Positions 8,349 to 16,790 of a stretch of 51,182 bases of DNA are shown here, piece after piece. Positions within the stretch are counted from its first letter, which is position 1, and each line of letters begins with the position of its first letter. A program made the position numbers and the translations under genes. The notes under the pieces are model-generated. The model was not told the DNA's origin. It did not search any database and saw only the letters and a program-made list of their open reading frames with translations. The stretch spans positions 1-51,182 of the forward strand of contig JAZQBE010000057.1 in the NCBI GenBank assembly GCA_045545575.1. Reading direction: 5' to 3'. Source of the DNA: Shuttleworthia sp045545575. Lineage in GTDB: Bacteria > Bacillota > Clostridia > Lachnospirales > Lachnospiraceae.

Positions 8349-10424
8349 TTATTCTACCACAATCCGCACACGGGCAATATTGCAAATCTGCGTATAGGCT
8401 TCGCCGGCATCGCCGCTGCGCTGGCTCTTGACGAGGATCGACGCGAAGTGCGTGCCGGGCTCGGTGTAGCTGTGGGTAAAGGATGCCGTCGCGCCGTGCA
8501 GACCGTCTTTTTTGATCCGGGCAAACGGCACCTTCTCCGGGAACGCGTTCGGATCGAGAATCACCTTCGTGTCGTCCCACTGCACTTCGACAGACGTGAT
8601 TTCACCGGCACCGCCGGGAATCATCGCTTCCATCGCGAACTGTACGGTCTCGCCGCACTTCACCTCCGCGCGCTCGCCGCCGTTGGCGGTAAAGCGGATG
8701 GTCTGCTGCATGCCGCGGCGGTCCTTCGCGTCGGCCGGCACGTAGATCTGGCCGTCGTCATAGGTGTAGGAGGACGATGGCTGCGGCTCCTTGCCTTCCA
8801 GAATCCAGTCCTTCATATCCAGCAGCGCCTGGCGAAGGATGCCGCCGTAATGAATCACCTGTGTATTCCTGATCTCGGCAACCGGGCCGTGCATGGTGCG
8901 CTCATTGTAGTACAGACGGAAGGTATCCTCGCCGCCCTTGGTTTCGATCACCTTGTGGCGGTACCAGTCCGCGCTCCAGGGGAAGGTCATCTCGTCCATC
9001 AGGGACTGCACCACCATCAGCCTGCACTGGATGTTGCCGTCCTGGGTCGTGCCCGTACCGTTGAAGCCGGGGCCGATCTCCCGCGCACGCTGAACGAACT
9101 TCGGATTGCCGTCTTCATCACGGAACTGATCCCATGCGTGGAAGCTGCGGTCCTTCGGCACCTGGTGCATGTAATAGGACTGCAGGGCGATGAAATCAGA
9201 GTTGTCTAAGCGCAGCGTGTCGCCGGGCTGAATGCGGCTCATCACCGTGTTCATGTCGTCGGCGCCGTAGGCGTTGCCGATGGTCAGAATGCCGCCGTCG
9301 CCTTCGGGGTTGCGGATAATCTCGCCTAAAAAGAGCATGGTGCCCTGGGCGCCGCCGGTCAGGAACTGCATCTGGGTGCCAAGGGTGTACAGATCGTCGC
9401 CTTCGGGCAGCGCGTCGACTTCAATCCATGCGCCGTCGCCGCTCTGCATCATCTTCATGAAGGCGTTGTTCACGTCGTTGCGGCTGTCGAAGCCTTCCGC
9501 TTCCTTCTTTCCGGGCACATGCACGTTCTTCACGGTCGTCTTGAAGTAGATGCGGTCGCGGCAGGCGTGGCTGTTCGGATCCGAGCCCAGATAGCCCGGC
9601 TTTGTCCAGAATTCCTCGAAGAACGCCGGATCCTGCATCTTGATGCCGGGAAGCAGCACCGGAAGCGAACCGGGATCCTCGTGGCCCCAGGCTTCCAGGA
9701 ACCAGGCGCGCGGCGGGAATCCCATGCGGGTGACTTCTTTTAACATGTCTGCCGCAAAGTGATCCAGTCCCTCATATAACGAAACGCCGCTGCCGACATC
9801 GGCGTTGTCGAGCACCTGCTCGAACTTGCCGCGGAGCAGACGCATGCCCTGGGCATGCAGGGCGATGCTGTTCGGCAATGCCGCCGGCGAACCGATGACG
9901 AACGGAACCGCGCCGTCCCAGGCATCCGTATTCTCGGCGCAGGCCATGGTCTTGAAGCCGCCGCCGCTGCCGCCGTAGACGATGCCGACCGGGCGCTCGC
10001 AGCCGTACAGCTCCATCACCTTGTCGCGGAAGAACTCTGCCACGGCCGCGGAGGTCTTCCAGCGGTCCGTATCGTCTCCGTTCGGGCCGAACGCCGTCAC
10101 AGAACCCATGTTGCTTTCCACGAACGCGGTGTTGTAGGTCAAAGCAAAGGCGGCCCAGTCGTCTTCGCCGGTCAGCTGCAGGGAAGCCATTTCCTCATCC
10201 GGCCCCGGGAACGGAGAAAGCAGATGGAAAAAGCATCCGCTGAAGTCCTCTTTCGAGGGAAGGCAGAAGCTGAATTTCACCGGGGTTCCTTCAAAACCGC
10301 CGTGCAGATAATGGAATGGCAGTTCCTTGCCGGAGGTGGAAATGCGGGTGCGCATCTCGTCGATGTCGATAAACGGCTTCTGATATTTCGGATCTTCTTT
10401 TGCGTGGTAAATAACGGTGCCCAT
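8349..10424 (-). CDS. Large alpha/beta-hydrolase-like esterase of unknown specificity
   Basis: A 691-residue cytoplasmic protein without a signal peptide. The segment RPVGIVYGGSGGGFKTM (144-160) has a nucleophile-elbow GGSGGG with candidate Ser153 after a strand. Histidines that could complete a triad lie in NERTMHGPV (about residue 518) or further on. The last 130 residues (about 560-691) look like a beta-sandwich: repeated VEVQWDDTKV and SFTHSYTEPGTHFASILV strands, resembling an Ig-like or PKD-like fold. I do not recognise a named family with certainty; tannase or feruloyl-esterase-like hydrolases are the nearest in feel. Its position between a GH78-like rhamnosidase and a DHA2 exporter suggests removal of acyl groups from plant glycosides. 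A perfect minus-strand TATAAT at 10528-10523 may be its promoter -10 element, although no good -35 is visible. Confidence 0.6.
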   Translation of the reverse strand: MGTVIYHAKEDPKYQKPFIDIDEMRTRISTSGKELPFHYLHGGFEGTPVKFSFCLPSKEDFSGCFFHLLSPFPGPDEEMASLQLTGEDDWAAFALTYNTAFVESNMGSVTAFGPNGDDTDRWKTSAAVAEFFRDKVMELYGCERPVGIVYGGSGGGFKTMACAENTDAWDGAVPFVIGSPAALPNSIALHAQGMRLLRGKFEQVLDNADVGSGVSLYEGLDHFAADMLKEVTRMGFPPRAWFLEAWGHEDPGSLPVLLPGIKMQDPAFFEEFWTKPGYLGSDPNSHACRDRIYFKTTVKNVHVPGKKEAEGFDSRNDVNNAFMKMMQSGDGAWIEVDALPEGDDLYTLGTQMQFLTGGAQGTMLFLGEIIRNPEGDGGILTIGNAYGADDMNTVMSRIQPGDTLRLDNSDFIALQSYYMHQVPKDRSFHAWDQFRDEDGNPKFVQRAREIGPGFNGTGTTQDGNIQCRLMVVQSLMDEMTFPWSADWYRHKVIETKGGEDTFRLYYNERTMHGPVAEIRNTQVIHYGGILRQALLDMKDWILEGKEPQPSSSYTYDDGQIYVPADAKDRRGMQQTIRFTANGGERAEVKCGETVQFAMEAMIPGGAGEITSVEVQWDDTKVILDPNAFPEKVPFARIKKDGLHGATASFTHSYTEPGTHFASILVKSQRSGDAGEAYTQICNIARVRIVVE

Positions 10425-10590
10425 GGCTGCTCCTCTCTTTGCGTGACGCTGCGTGCTGCGTTCCGGCGCGCGTGCGGATGTCCGTCGCGGCGTGGGAATC
10501 CTTTTTCGTTTCTGATAGAACGATTATAATTCGCTTCCTTTGCCGATGTTTTTGCCATATGTTTTTGTTTTCTGTTTTATTTTGCAAGAC

Positions 10591-10608
10591 CCCGGAGAAA
10601 TCTCCGGG
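10591..10608 (-). terminator. Hairpin after the GH78 gene
   Basis: CCCGGAGA and TCTCCGGG form a perfect 8-base-pair stem with a two-base gap, 10 bases beyond the GH78 stop at 10618. The T-run on the minus strand is weak (GGTCTTGC). The remaining roughly 160 bases up to the esterase start are its likely promoter region. Confidence 0.55.
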
Positions 10609-10617
10609 ATCCGCGCA

Positions 10618-12939
10618 TTATTCCGGCAGAATCACCGTGCCCTTCAATCCCTCCGGCATCTGGATATCATAGGTCCTGTGCCCCTTTGCGTCCGTTGTCC
10701 AGGCCACGTGCACCGCGCCCTTTGGCGTGGGGACTTCCGCTTCAAATTCCGCCAGATCCATGGGCCGGGGCGATACGGTCACCGATTCCCAGGCAATCCC
10801 CTGGGGCTTGACACCGGCGATGGTGCGCATCATCTCGTACATGGGCAGCGCGCTCCAGGCGTGGCACTCGCTGCGGGCGCCCTTCGGCGTCTCGGGGCAG
10901 GTGGTGCAGCCCAAAGCCGGCAGTGCGGCCCAGTCGTCCAGGAAGGATCGCATTTCATCGTACAGTCCGGCGAATTCCAGGGCCCGGAACCATTCGAAGG
11001 CCGCTGGGAATGTGGCTTTTGCACAGTCCGGTCTGCGGATGGCCGTTTCCAGAATCCGCACGGCGGATTCCTTTGTCTCCATCCCGTTGACGATGGCCCA
11101 GGCCTGTGCGTGCTGGGTAAACTGCCGCACAGCGGGACCTTCGCGATACAGGCCGGCTTCCTCATCCCAGCAGGTGTTTTTGATGATTTGAATCAGCCGG
11201 CTTCGGCGGGCGGCGTATTCTTCCGAGAGGGCCGGCCGGCCGGTGGCGGCAAACAGCTTTTCGGCGCAGCCGAGGGCATAGGCATACATCAGATTGATGA
11301 TGACAGAGGGCCCTTCCAGCACCGCGGCCGGCTGGCCGTTGGAGATCTTCCATTCATCCAGCCAGTCCACGAACTGCCAGTAGGGCAGCGATCCGACCAG
11401 ACCGTCCGCGCCGAGGCGGGCATCGTAGTATTCCAGAATCCGGTCCGCGTCGCCGCGGATGCCGCGGATGGTGTCGGCGTCGCCGGTTTGCTCGTAGTAT
11501 TCCCACATCATGATGACATAGTGCAGGGAGAACGTCGACAGGATCTGCAGATACACGGACGGATATTTCCCCGGGGTCAGGCCCTCCGGCTGCATGCCGT
11601 AGTGATAGTCAATCAGGGCCTTTCGCACCAGCCGCGCGTCTCCGCTGGCGGCGTAGGTATACAGGGCCTCCAGGCGGGTATCCATGCCAAACTGCAGCTG
11701 CTCGTAATAGGGGCAGTCCATGTAGGTTTCCAGCATGCAGTTTTCCAGGGTGCGCACGCACATGTCCCAGACGGGCTCTGCCCAGGAAGATTTTGACCCT
11801 ACCGAGGCCTTTACTTCCAGCGGATAGCCGGTTTTCCGGTACGTGGGCATCTCGATGGTGACGGGGTCGTCTTCGGTTTTCACAGACAACCGGATAAACC
11901 GGAAGGTCCGCACCCAGAAGGGCTCGAAGACCGTTTTCCCGCCGGCAGGAAGGATGGTATCGGTAATCCCTTTCACTTCCCCGTTCCGGAAATCGCCGCG
12001 GGGCAGATCGCTGCCCTCGCCGCCGAATTTTTCAAAATACGTAATGAAGACATGCGCCCCCTCGCCGTTTTGGAATACAAACCGCGGATAGCCGTTCTGG
12101 TGCACGTTGGGGTCCAGGATCATGTCCATGGTTTCGTGGGCCGGAATCGTCAGGGACTGGTTTTGGGACAGATTTACAGGTACGCCGGTGTGCCGGTCCC
12201 AGACCGATGCAAAGGTCTTTAGGGCTTCATTCATCAGCGGAATGGGGCGCGCGGTCAGACGGAAGCGGTTCACCACCCCGGCGCCGGAGAGAATGCTGCG
12301 GTCAACAACATCCGCGGCGGGTTCGGCCGGCAGCCACGCCAAGGCGTCAAAACCGGCTTCCTTCCAGGAGAGCGGAACGCGGGAGGCGTCCACCGTCTCG
12401 ATCACCGCGCCCAGGAACTGCGTGGTCTCGTCGGAACGAAGGAAATAACTGTCCTCCAGATACACCCTCCAGTCGGCCTGCCCGGTGGTCACAGATGCCA
12501 CTGTATGCCCGCCGGCATCGGTGATCACGCCCTCCATGGCAAACCGGTGTCCGCAGCGCTGGCCGATGACGCCGTAAATCGACGCACGTTCATCCGTCTG
12601 GATTTCAGCGATGTCCGGATCACAGTACAGCACCTGGGCACAGAATGTGTTTTTGCCGGGCACAAGGAACGCAGACAGATCCACGGTCTCATAATACTGC
12701 CGGTACTGGTCCCCCTTGCAGGGGCCGCTTAAAACCGGCTCCCCATTCACCCACAGGCGATAGCGGGAATTGGCCGTGATATCGGCGGTCAGCCGAAAAC
12801 CGGCAGCAGAATCATCGCTCTCCGGCAGCGTAACCTCACAGCGGTAATACGCAAAGCGTCCGCCCAGATCGCCGTGAAAAATACGCTTGTGTTCCAGCTC
12901 CTTCGCCGGCAGTTTCAGCCACTTTGCCTGGTTCCACAT
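10618..12939 (-). CDS. GH78-like alpha-L-rhamnosidase
   Basis: A 773-residue cytoplasmic protein. The N-terminal half contains a jelly-roll domain (YYRCEVTLPESDDSAAGFRLTAD, YRLWVNGEPVLSGP). The central alpha-helical barrel carries the GH78 hallmark region DCPYYEQLQFGMDTRLEAL and a long run of paired helices (HYVIMMWEYYEQTGDADTI, LPYWQFVDW). The C-terminal domain is a beta-sandwich (TVSPRPMDLAEFEAEVPTPKGAV). The common DCPxRE form is replaced by DCPYYEQ, so it belongs to a divergent subgroup whose acid residue I cannot place securely. Expected reaction: inverting release of terminal alpha-L-rhamnose from pectic oligosaccharides or flavonoid glycosides. Flanking esterase and glucosidase genes fit either substrate. 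Confidence 0.75.
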   Translation of the reverse strand: MWNQAKWLKLPAKELEHKRIFHGDLGGRFAYYRCEVTLPESDDSAAGFRLTADITANSRYRLWVNGEPVLSGPCKGDQYRQYYETVDLSAFLVPGKNTFCAQVLYCDPDIAEIQTDERASIYGVIGQRCGHRFAMEGVITDAGGHTVASVTTGQADWRVYLEDSYFLRSDETTQFLGAVIETVDASRVPLSWKEAGFDALAWLPAEPAADVVDRSILSGAGVVNRFRLTARPIPLMNEALKTFASVWDRHTGVPVNLSQNQSLTIPAHETMDMILDPNVHQNGYPRFVFQNGEGAHVFITYFEKFGGEGSDLPRGDFRNGEVKGITDTILPAGGKTVFEPFWVRTFRFIRLSVKTEDDPVTIEMPTYRKTGYPLEVKASVGSKSSWAEPVWDMCVRTLENCMLETYMDCPYYEQLQFGMDTRLEALYTYAASGDARLVRKALIDYHYGMQPEGLTPGKYPSVYLQILSTFSLHYVIMMWEYYEQTGDADTIRGIRGDADRILEYYDARLGADGLVGSLPYWQFVDWLDEWKISNGQPAAVLEGPSVIINLMYAYALGCAEKLFAATGRPALSEEYAARRSRLIQIIKNTCWDEEAGLYREGPAVRQFTQHAQAWAIVNGMETKESAVRILETAIRRPDCAKATFPAAFEWFRALEFAGLYDEMRSFLDDWAALPALGCTTCPETPKGARSECHAWSALPMYEMMRTIAGVKPQGIAWESVTVSPRPMDLAEFEAEVPTPKGAVHVAWTTDAKGHRTYDIQMPEGLKGTVILPE

Positions 12940-12957
12940 CTCGGACCTCCTTTCAAT

Positions 12958-12984
12958 GTGTCAATAGGGACAGTCCCCTTTGAC
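12958..12984. repeat. Palindrome after the carboxylesterase gene
   Basis: GTGTCAATAGGGAC pairs imperfectly with GTCCCCTTTGACTC. It begins 10 bases beyond the esterase stop codon (12994-12996, minus strand). Member of the gene-end palindrome family. Confidence 0.8.
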
Positions 12985-12993
12985 TCATTTTCT

Positions 12994-13833
12994 TCAAAAG
13001 CGACGCAGAAAGTCGTTGATCCGTGTCTTCATCTTCATCTGGTAGAACAGCGGATCGCCGTGGGCCGCGCCTTCCACCTCATAATAATCCGCTGCAACAC
13101 CGGCTTCCGTCAGCCGCTGGTACAGGGTTTCGCTTTGTGTCGTGGGTACCGTGGCATCCGCCGTACCGTGGAAGATCAGAAATGGGCAGGTGTCTGCGTT
13201 CACATAGCTGACCGCGCTGGCCGCCCGGATGGTTTCCGGCGTGCCGTCTCCAAGAAACGCGGTCATCTGCCACGCCGGGACGTTTTCGGCCGTCAGACCC
13301 ATTACCGCCGCAATGTCGACAAGCCCGTAGAAATCGACGACAGCCGCGACGGAACTGTCCTGATCCAGCCACTCGCCCTGCTCAAATTCCGGCATGCCGG
13401 CCGTCACGCCGGTCAGCGAGGCGAGGGTTCCGCCGGCCGACTCGCCCATCACAAAGATGCGCGCCGGATCGATGCAGAAATCCGCCGCGTGCGCGCGCAG
13501 GAAACGGATCGCGGTTTTGACGTCGATGAGCGCCGCCGGGAATGGTGCCTTGTCCGAGGTGCGGTAATCCACGCTGACAACCGTATAGCCCATGCGGGCG
13601 AAATCCGCCATCTCCGGGAGCCACACGTCCTTGCGCTCCGTGATGAACGCGCCGCCGCAGATCCAGACGATGCAGGGCTGCGCCGGGTGTCCGTCGCGGG
13701 CCTTCGGGCAGATGACGTCCAGCTTCAGTTCCTGCCAGGTGGTGTCGTACCAGTCGCCGACGCGGCTGTAGGTGATGTTTTCCGCAAGGATCAGGGTTTC
13801 CTGCTCCAAAGATACTTGAATCCGCTGTTTCAT
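12994..13833 (-). CDS. Alpha/beta-hydrolase carboxylesterase (acetyl/feruloyl esterase-like)
   Basis: A 279-residue serine esterase. It shows the oxyanion-hole strand CIVWICGGAFITE, where ICGGAF replaces the more usual HGGG, the nucleophile elbow FVMGESAGGTLASL, an acid-bearing segment FLIFHGTADATVPTTQSE and the catalytic histidine in EGAAHGDPLFY. The layout matches BD-FAE-like and acetyl-xylan-esterase-like enzymes that deacylate plant polysaccharide fragments. The start is ATG 13833, supported by AGGAGG 7 bases upstream; an in-frame extension to 13932 lacks such a site. There is no signal peptide, so it acts on imported oligosaccharides. It sits between the GH78-like and GH3 genes. Confidence 0.85.
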   Translation of the reverse strand: MKQRIQVSLEQETLILAENITYSRVGDWYDTTWQELKLDVICPKARDGHPAQPCIVWICGGAFITERKDVWLPEMADFARMGYTVVSVDYRTSDKAPFPAALIDVKTAIRFLRAHAADFCIDPARIFVMGESAGGTLASLTGVTAGMPEFEQGEWLDQDSSVAAVVDFYGLVDIAAVMGLTAENVPAWQMTAFLGDGTPETIRAASAVSYVNADTCPFLIFHGTADATVPTTQSETLYQRLTEAGVAADYYEVEGAAHGDPLFYQMKMKTRINDFLRRF

Positions 13834-13985
13834 AGGGGCCTCCTGCCGGCTGTCTTGTGTTTTTGGTGAATGCTGCGTGACGGACACTTCCGTCGGATTG
13901 GAAACATCATACCCGATCTCCGCCGCCGGCATTATCCATATATTTCATCTTTTTCACCTATATTTGTCTTTGGCGCGCAAACAAA

Positions 13986-14019
13986 AAGAGCCAAAAGGGA
14001 CTTGTCCCTTTTGGCTCTT
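13986..14019. terminator. Perfect-palindrome terminator of the GH3 gene
   Basis: AAGAGCCAAAAGGGA (13986-14000) and TCCCTTTTGGCTCTT (14005-14019) form a perfect 15-base-pair stem with a 4-base loop. The flanking A-rich 13981-13987 gives a T-run on the minus strand. It lies 8 bases beyond the GH3 stop and belongs to the same palindrome family, showing that these repeats can function as intrinsic terminators. Confidence 0.9.
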
Positions 14020-14027
14020 GCTGTCTC

Positions 14028-16634
14028 TTACCGTTCCATCTGCAGAATAACGTTTAAGATGTGCTTTGCGCAGGCCTGCAGGTCGCCTAAGGTGATCGGA
14101 TACGGCACTTCGCCTTCCTTCTTGCCGAGGGCGTTTAAGATGTCGTTGACGTCGTCGTCGCTGCCGGGCATGGTCAGGTCGTTGCCGGCTTTGATGCAGC
14201 CGGAGGCGAAGGAGTCGCCGTACTTCGGCGCATCACCCTCCGCAGCGCTTAAGGCGTGCATGCTGCCCGTGGTGCCCCAGTCGGTCATGACGAAGCCTTC
14301 AAAGCCCCACTCGTCGCGGGCGATGGCCGTGATCAGATCATAGCTGTTGGCCGTGTGCTCACCGTTGATCAGGTTGTAGGAAGACATGATGGACTTCGGC
14401 TGTGCTTCCTTCACCGCGATCTCAAAGCCCCTCAGGTAGATCTCGCGGATCGTGCGCTCGTCGATGTTGGAGCTGACGTGGTTGCGGTCGTCCTCCTGGT
14501 TGTTGAACGCGAAATGCTTGATCGTGGTGCTGGCGCTCTTGTGGCGGTGTACGCCGCGGGTATCGGCAGCGGCGCTGCGTCCGGCCACAAGCGGATCCTC
14601 GGAATAGTACTCGAAGTTGCGGCCGCACAGCGGGTTGCGGTGGATGTTCATGCCGGGGGCCAGCCACAGGTCGCAGGCGAATTCTTCCATCTCGCCGCCG
14701 ACGATGTCGCCGGCCTCTTCGATGGCTTCAAGATCCCAGGTCTGGGCCAGCAGCGTCGCGATCGGAATCGCCGTGGTGTACTGATACCAGGTCTTTGCGT
14801 CTTCCGGGACCGGCGGGGCCTGCATCGAAAGGGCCTCGGCCAGGAACTCCATGCCGGCTAACGGCATTCCGCCGGGCAGCACGTTGTTGTCCGCATCGGT
14901 CTTGAAGACCGGGCTCAGGCGAAGGCCGGCCGGGCCGTCGGGCAGGATCAGATTGCGGACCTTGCGGTCGTCGATCAGCAGGGACGTCGTGTCTCCCGCC
15001 GCGCCCGGGCAGGCGGTCGAAGACGCGCCGATCTGCGGGCCGCCGGCGCCGCCGCTGCGGTCGGTGCCGACGCAGAGGGTCGCCATCTCGAAGGGCGTCA
15101 GCTGGCTGACCAGCTCGTCTAAGGTCGCGCGGCCGGTTTTGACGTCGTCCATCGTGATGACCCAGTCCTTGTCCGTCTTCGGAATCTCTTCGTTGACCCT
15201 GTGATAGACAGCGGTCACGGTTTCAAACCTCGAGGCATCCAGCGCAAGCACCTTCGCGGCGGCCTTTTCGGCAGCTTCTTCCGGATAGGAATACGACGTC
15301 GCGCCGGCTTTGGAAAGCGTGGTCAGCGGCTCGGCGGAAACCAGCTTGTTTTCCAGCTGCTCGGTAATGACTTCCGCGTCCAGCGTCAGAGCCGCGGCGA
15401 CCTTCGTCGCGCGGGAGTTCACGCCGACACGCACATAGTAGGTGCCGGGCTCCAGGATCCAGGCGGCCTTTTCCATGCTGTAGGACGCCATGTCCTTCGT
15501 CGCGAAGGCGATCTCAAGCGTCTGGGATTCGCCCGGCTCCAGCTCCTTCGTCTTTGCGTAGCCGCGAAGCTCCTGATAGGGCTTTTCAAGGGCGCCGTCG
15601 GGCGCGGATACGTATACCTGCACCACCTCACGGCCGGCACAGGCCCCGGTGTTGGTCACGCGGACCGCCAGGGTCACGTCCTGCTCATTGGCCGCGACGT
15701 CTTCCGTCTCCACCTCGAAGGTGGTGTAGGACAGGCCGTAGCCGAAGGGATACTGCGGGGTCACGTTGAAGGTGTCGAAATAGCGGTAGCCGACGTAGAT
15801 GCCTTCGGTGTAGTACTCGTCGTCCAGGTTGCCGTTGCGGTGGCTGAAGGTGTCCGCCGCCGGGTAATCCGTGTAATTCACGCCCCAGGTGGTGGTCAGA
15901 CGGCCGCTCGGCGCCGCCTTGCCGGCCATGACGTCCGCCAGCGCATAGCCGCCGTAGTTGCCGGCCTGGCTCATCAGCAGGATCGCGTCGATGCCGTCGA
16001 TGGCCTTTAACGCCTTCATGTCGATGACGGAGCCGACGTTTAAGACCACGATCGTCGTTTTGTAGGCGGCCGCCACCTTCTTCACGGCTTCGATTTCGCC
16101 GTCAAACAGCTCATACTCGCCCGGCACGTCCCGGCGGTCCTTGCCCTCGCCGGAGTTGCGGGAAATGACGAAGAGCGCAAGGTCGGTTTCGTCGGTGCGC
16201 AGATCGCCGTCTTCCACGGGAATCATGCAGGGCGGGATGAACGGGTTGTTGAACAGATCCATGATCGCCGCCGTGCCGCGCTCCTGCAGACCCTGCAGGA
16301 TCTTTCCGTTATACACGTCCTTCGCGGCGTCCACGTTCGCGCAGTCGCGGTCGATCCAGTCAGTGGTGACGACGGTAAAGCCGGCGGCCGCAAGACCCTG
16401 CTCGATGTTGACCACTTCGCGGCTGTTCACGTCGCCGGAACCGGTGCCGCCCTTGATGGTGCGGCGGGCGCCGTTACCGTACAGCGCGATCTTTCCCGGC
16501 GCGCCGGCAAGCGGCAGTGCGCCGTTGTTTTCTAAAAGCACCATGCCCTGAGGCGCGATGGCGCGGGCGCGGTTGCCGTTCGTGATTTCGCGCTGGCTGA
16601 CCTCCGGGCTGGAGGATGCGTAGATTTTAGCCAT
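14028..16634 (-). CDS. GH3 beta-glucosidase with circularly permuted domain order
   Basis: An 868-residue retaining glycosidase whose domains are permuted relative to standard GH3 enzymes. The (alpha/beta)6 sandwich domain comes first (about 25-290; RTIKGGTGSGDVN, GRLTTTWGVNYTDYP, YPFGYGLSYTTFE). A fibronectin-III-like domain follows (about 300-420; VTNTGACAGREVVQVYV, LEPGESQTLEI). The TIM barrel comes last (about 500-868; LILPDGPAGLR, LWLAPGMNIHRNPLCGRNFEYYSEDP, TIKHFAFNNQEDDR), with the nucleophile near Asp785 in GFEGFVMTDWG. The arrangement is known from Ruminococcus and Butyrivibrio glucosidases. Glucose is the default sugar, though xylose-active relatives exist. It has no signal peptide. 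It ends the glycan cluster and has its own terminator. Confidence 0.88.
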   Translation of the reverse strand: MAKIYASSSPEVSQREITNGNRARAIAPQGMVLLENNGALPLAGAPGKIALYGNGARRTIKGGTGSGDVNSREVVNIEQGLAAAGFTVVTTDWIDRDCANVDAAKDVYNGKILQGLQERGTAAIMDLFNNPFIPPCMIPVEDGDLRTDETDLALFVISRNSGEGKDRRDVPGEYELFDGEIEAVKKVAAAYKTTIVVLNVGSVIDMKALKAIDGIDAILLMSQAGNYGGYALADVMAGKAAPSGRLTTTWGVNYTDYPAADTFSHRNGNLDDEYYTEGIYVGYRYFDTFNVTPQYPFGYGLSYTTFEVETEDVAANEQDVTLAVRVTNTGACAGREVVQVYVSAPDGALEKPYQELRGYAKTKELEPGESQTLEIAFATKDMASYSMEKAAWILEPGTYYVRVGVNSRATKVAAALTLDAEVITEQLENKLVSAEPLTTLSKAGATSYSYPEEAAEKAAAKVLALDASRFETVTAVYHRVNEEIPKTDKDWVITMDDVKTGRATLDELVSQLTPFEMATLCVGTDRSGGAGGPQIGASSTACPGAAGDTTSLLIDDRKVRNLILPDGPAGLRLSPVFKTDADNNVLPGGMPLAGMEFLAEALSMQAPPVPEDAKTWYQYTTAIPIATLLAQTWDLEAIEEAGDIVGGEMEEFACDLWLAPGMNIHRNPLCGRNFEYYSEDPLVAGRSAAADTRGVHRHKSASTTIKHFAFNNQEDDRNHVSSNIDERTIREIYLRGFEIAVKEAQPKSIMSSYNLINGEHTANSYDLITAIARDEWGFEGFVMTDWGTTGSMHALSAAEGDAPKYGDSFASGCIKAGNDLTMPGSDDDVNDILNALGKKEGEVPYPITLGDLQACAKHILNVILQMER

Positions 16635-16661
16635 GAGTTCCCCTTTCTTTGTCCATCTCTC

Positions 16662-16710
16662 TCTAAAAAATACCGGACGTTTCGGCCGGCAGACTGCCGG
16701 GTCGGAAACG
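16662..16710 (-). terminator. Hairpin plus T-run between birA and the GH3 gene
   Basis: CGTTTC at 16678-16683 and GAAACG at 16705-16710 enclose a GCCGGCAG/CTGCCGG stem. On the minus strand the hairpin is followed by six T (A-run at 16665-16670). It lies 81 bases beyond the birA stop and about 30 bases before the GH3 start, so it is either the birA terminator or an attenuator in the GH3 leader. A second small stem (GTCCC/GGGAC) is nearer the birA stop. Confidence 0.65.
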
Positions 16711-16790
16711 ACCGATATTAGAATAGCATGAAGTCCCGGCGGGGACTATCATTTTTGTAACCTTTTTTTCGTATTTGTGATCTGCTTTCG

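Noticed and set aside
7881..9209. A 442-codon plus-strand frame across the MFS/esterase junction
   Set aside because: It lies antisense to two supported genes, has no ribosome binding site and no recognisable motif.
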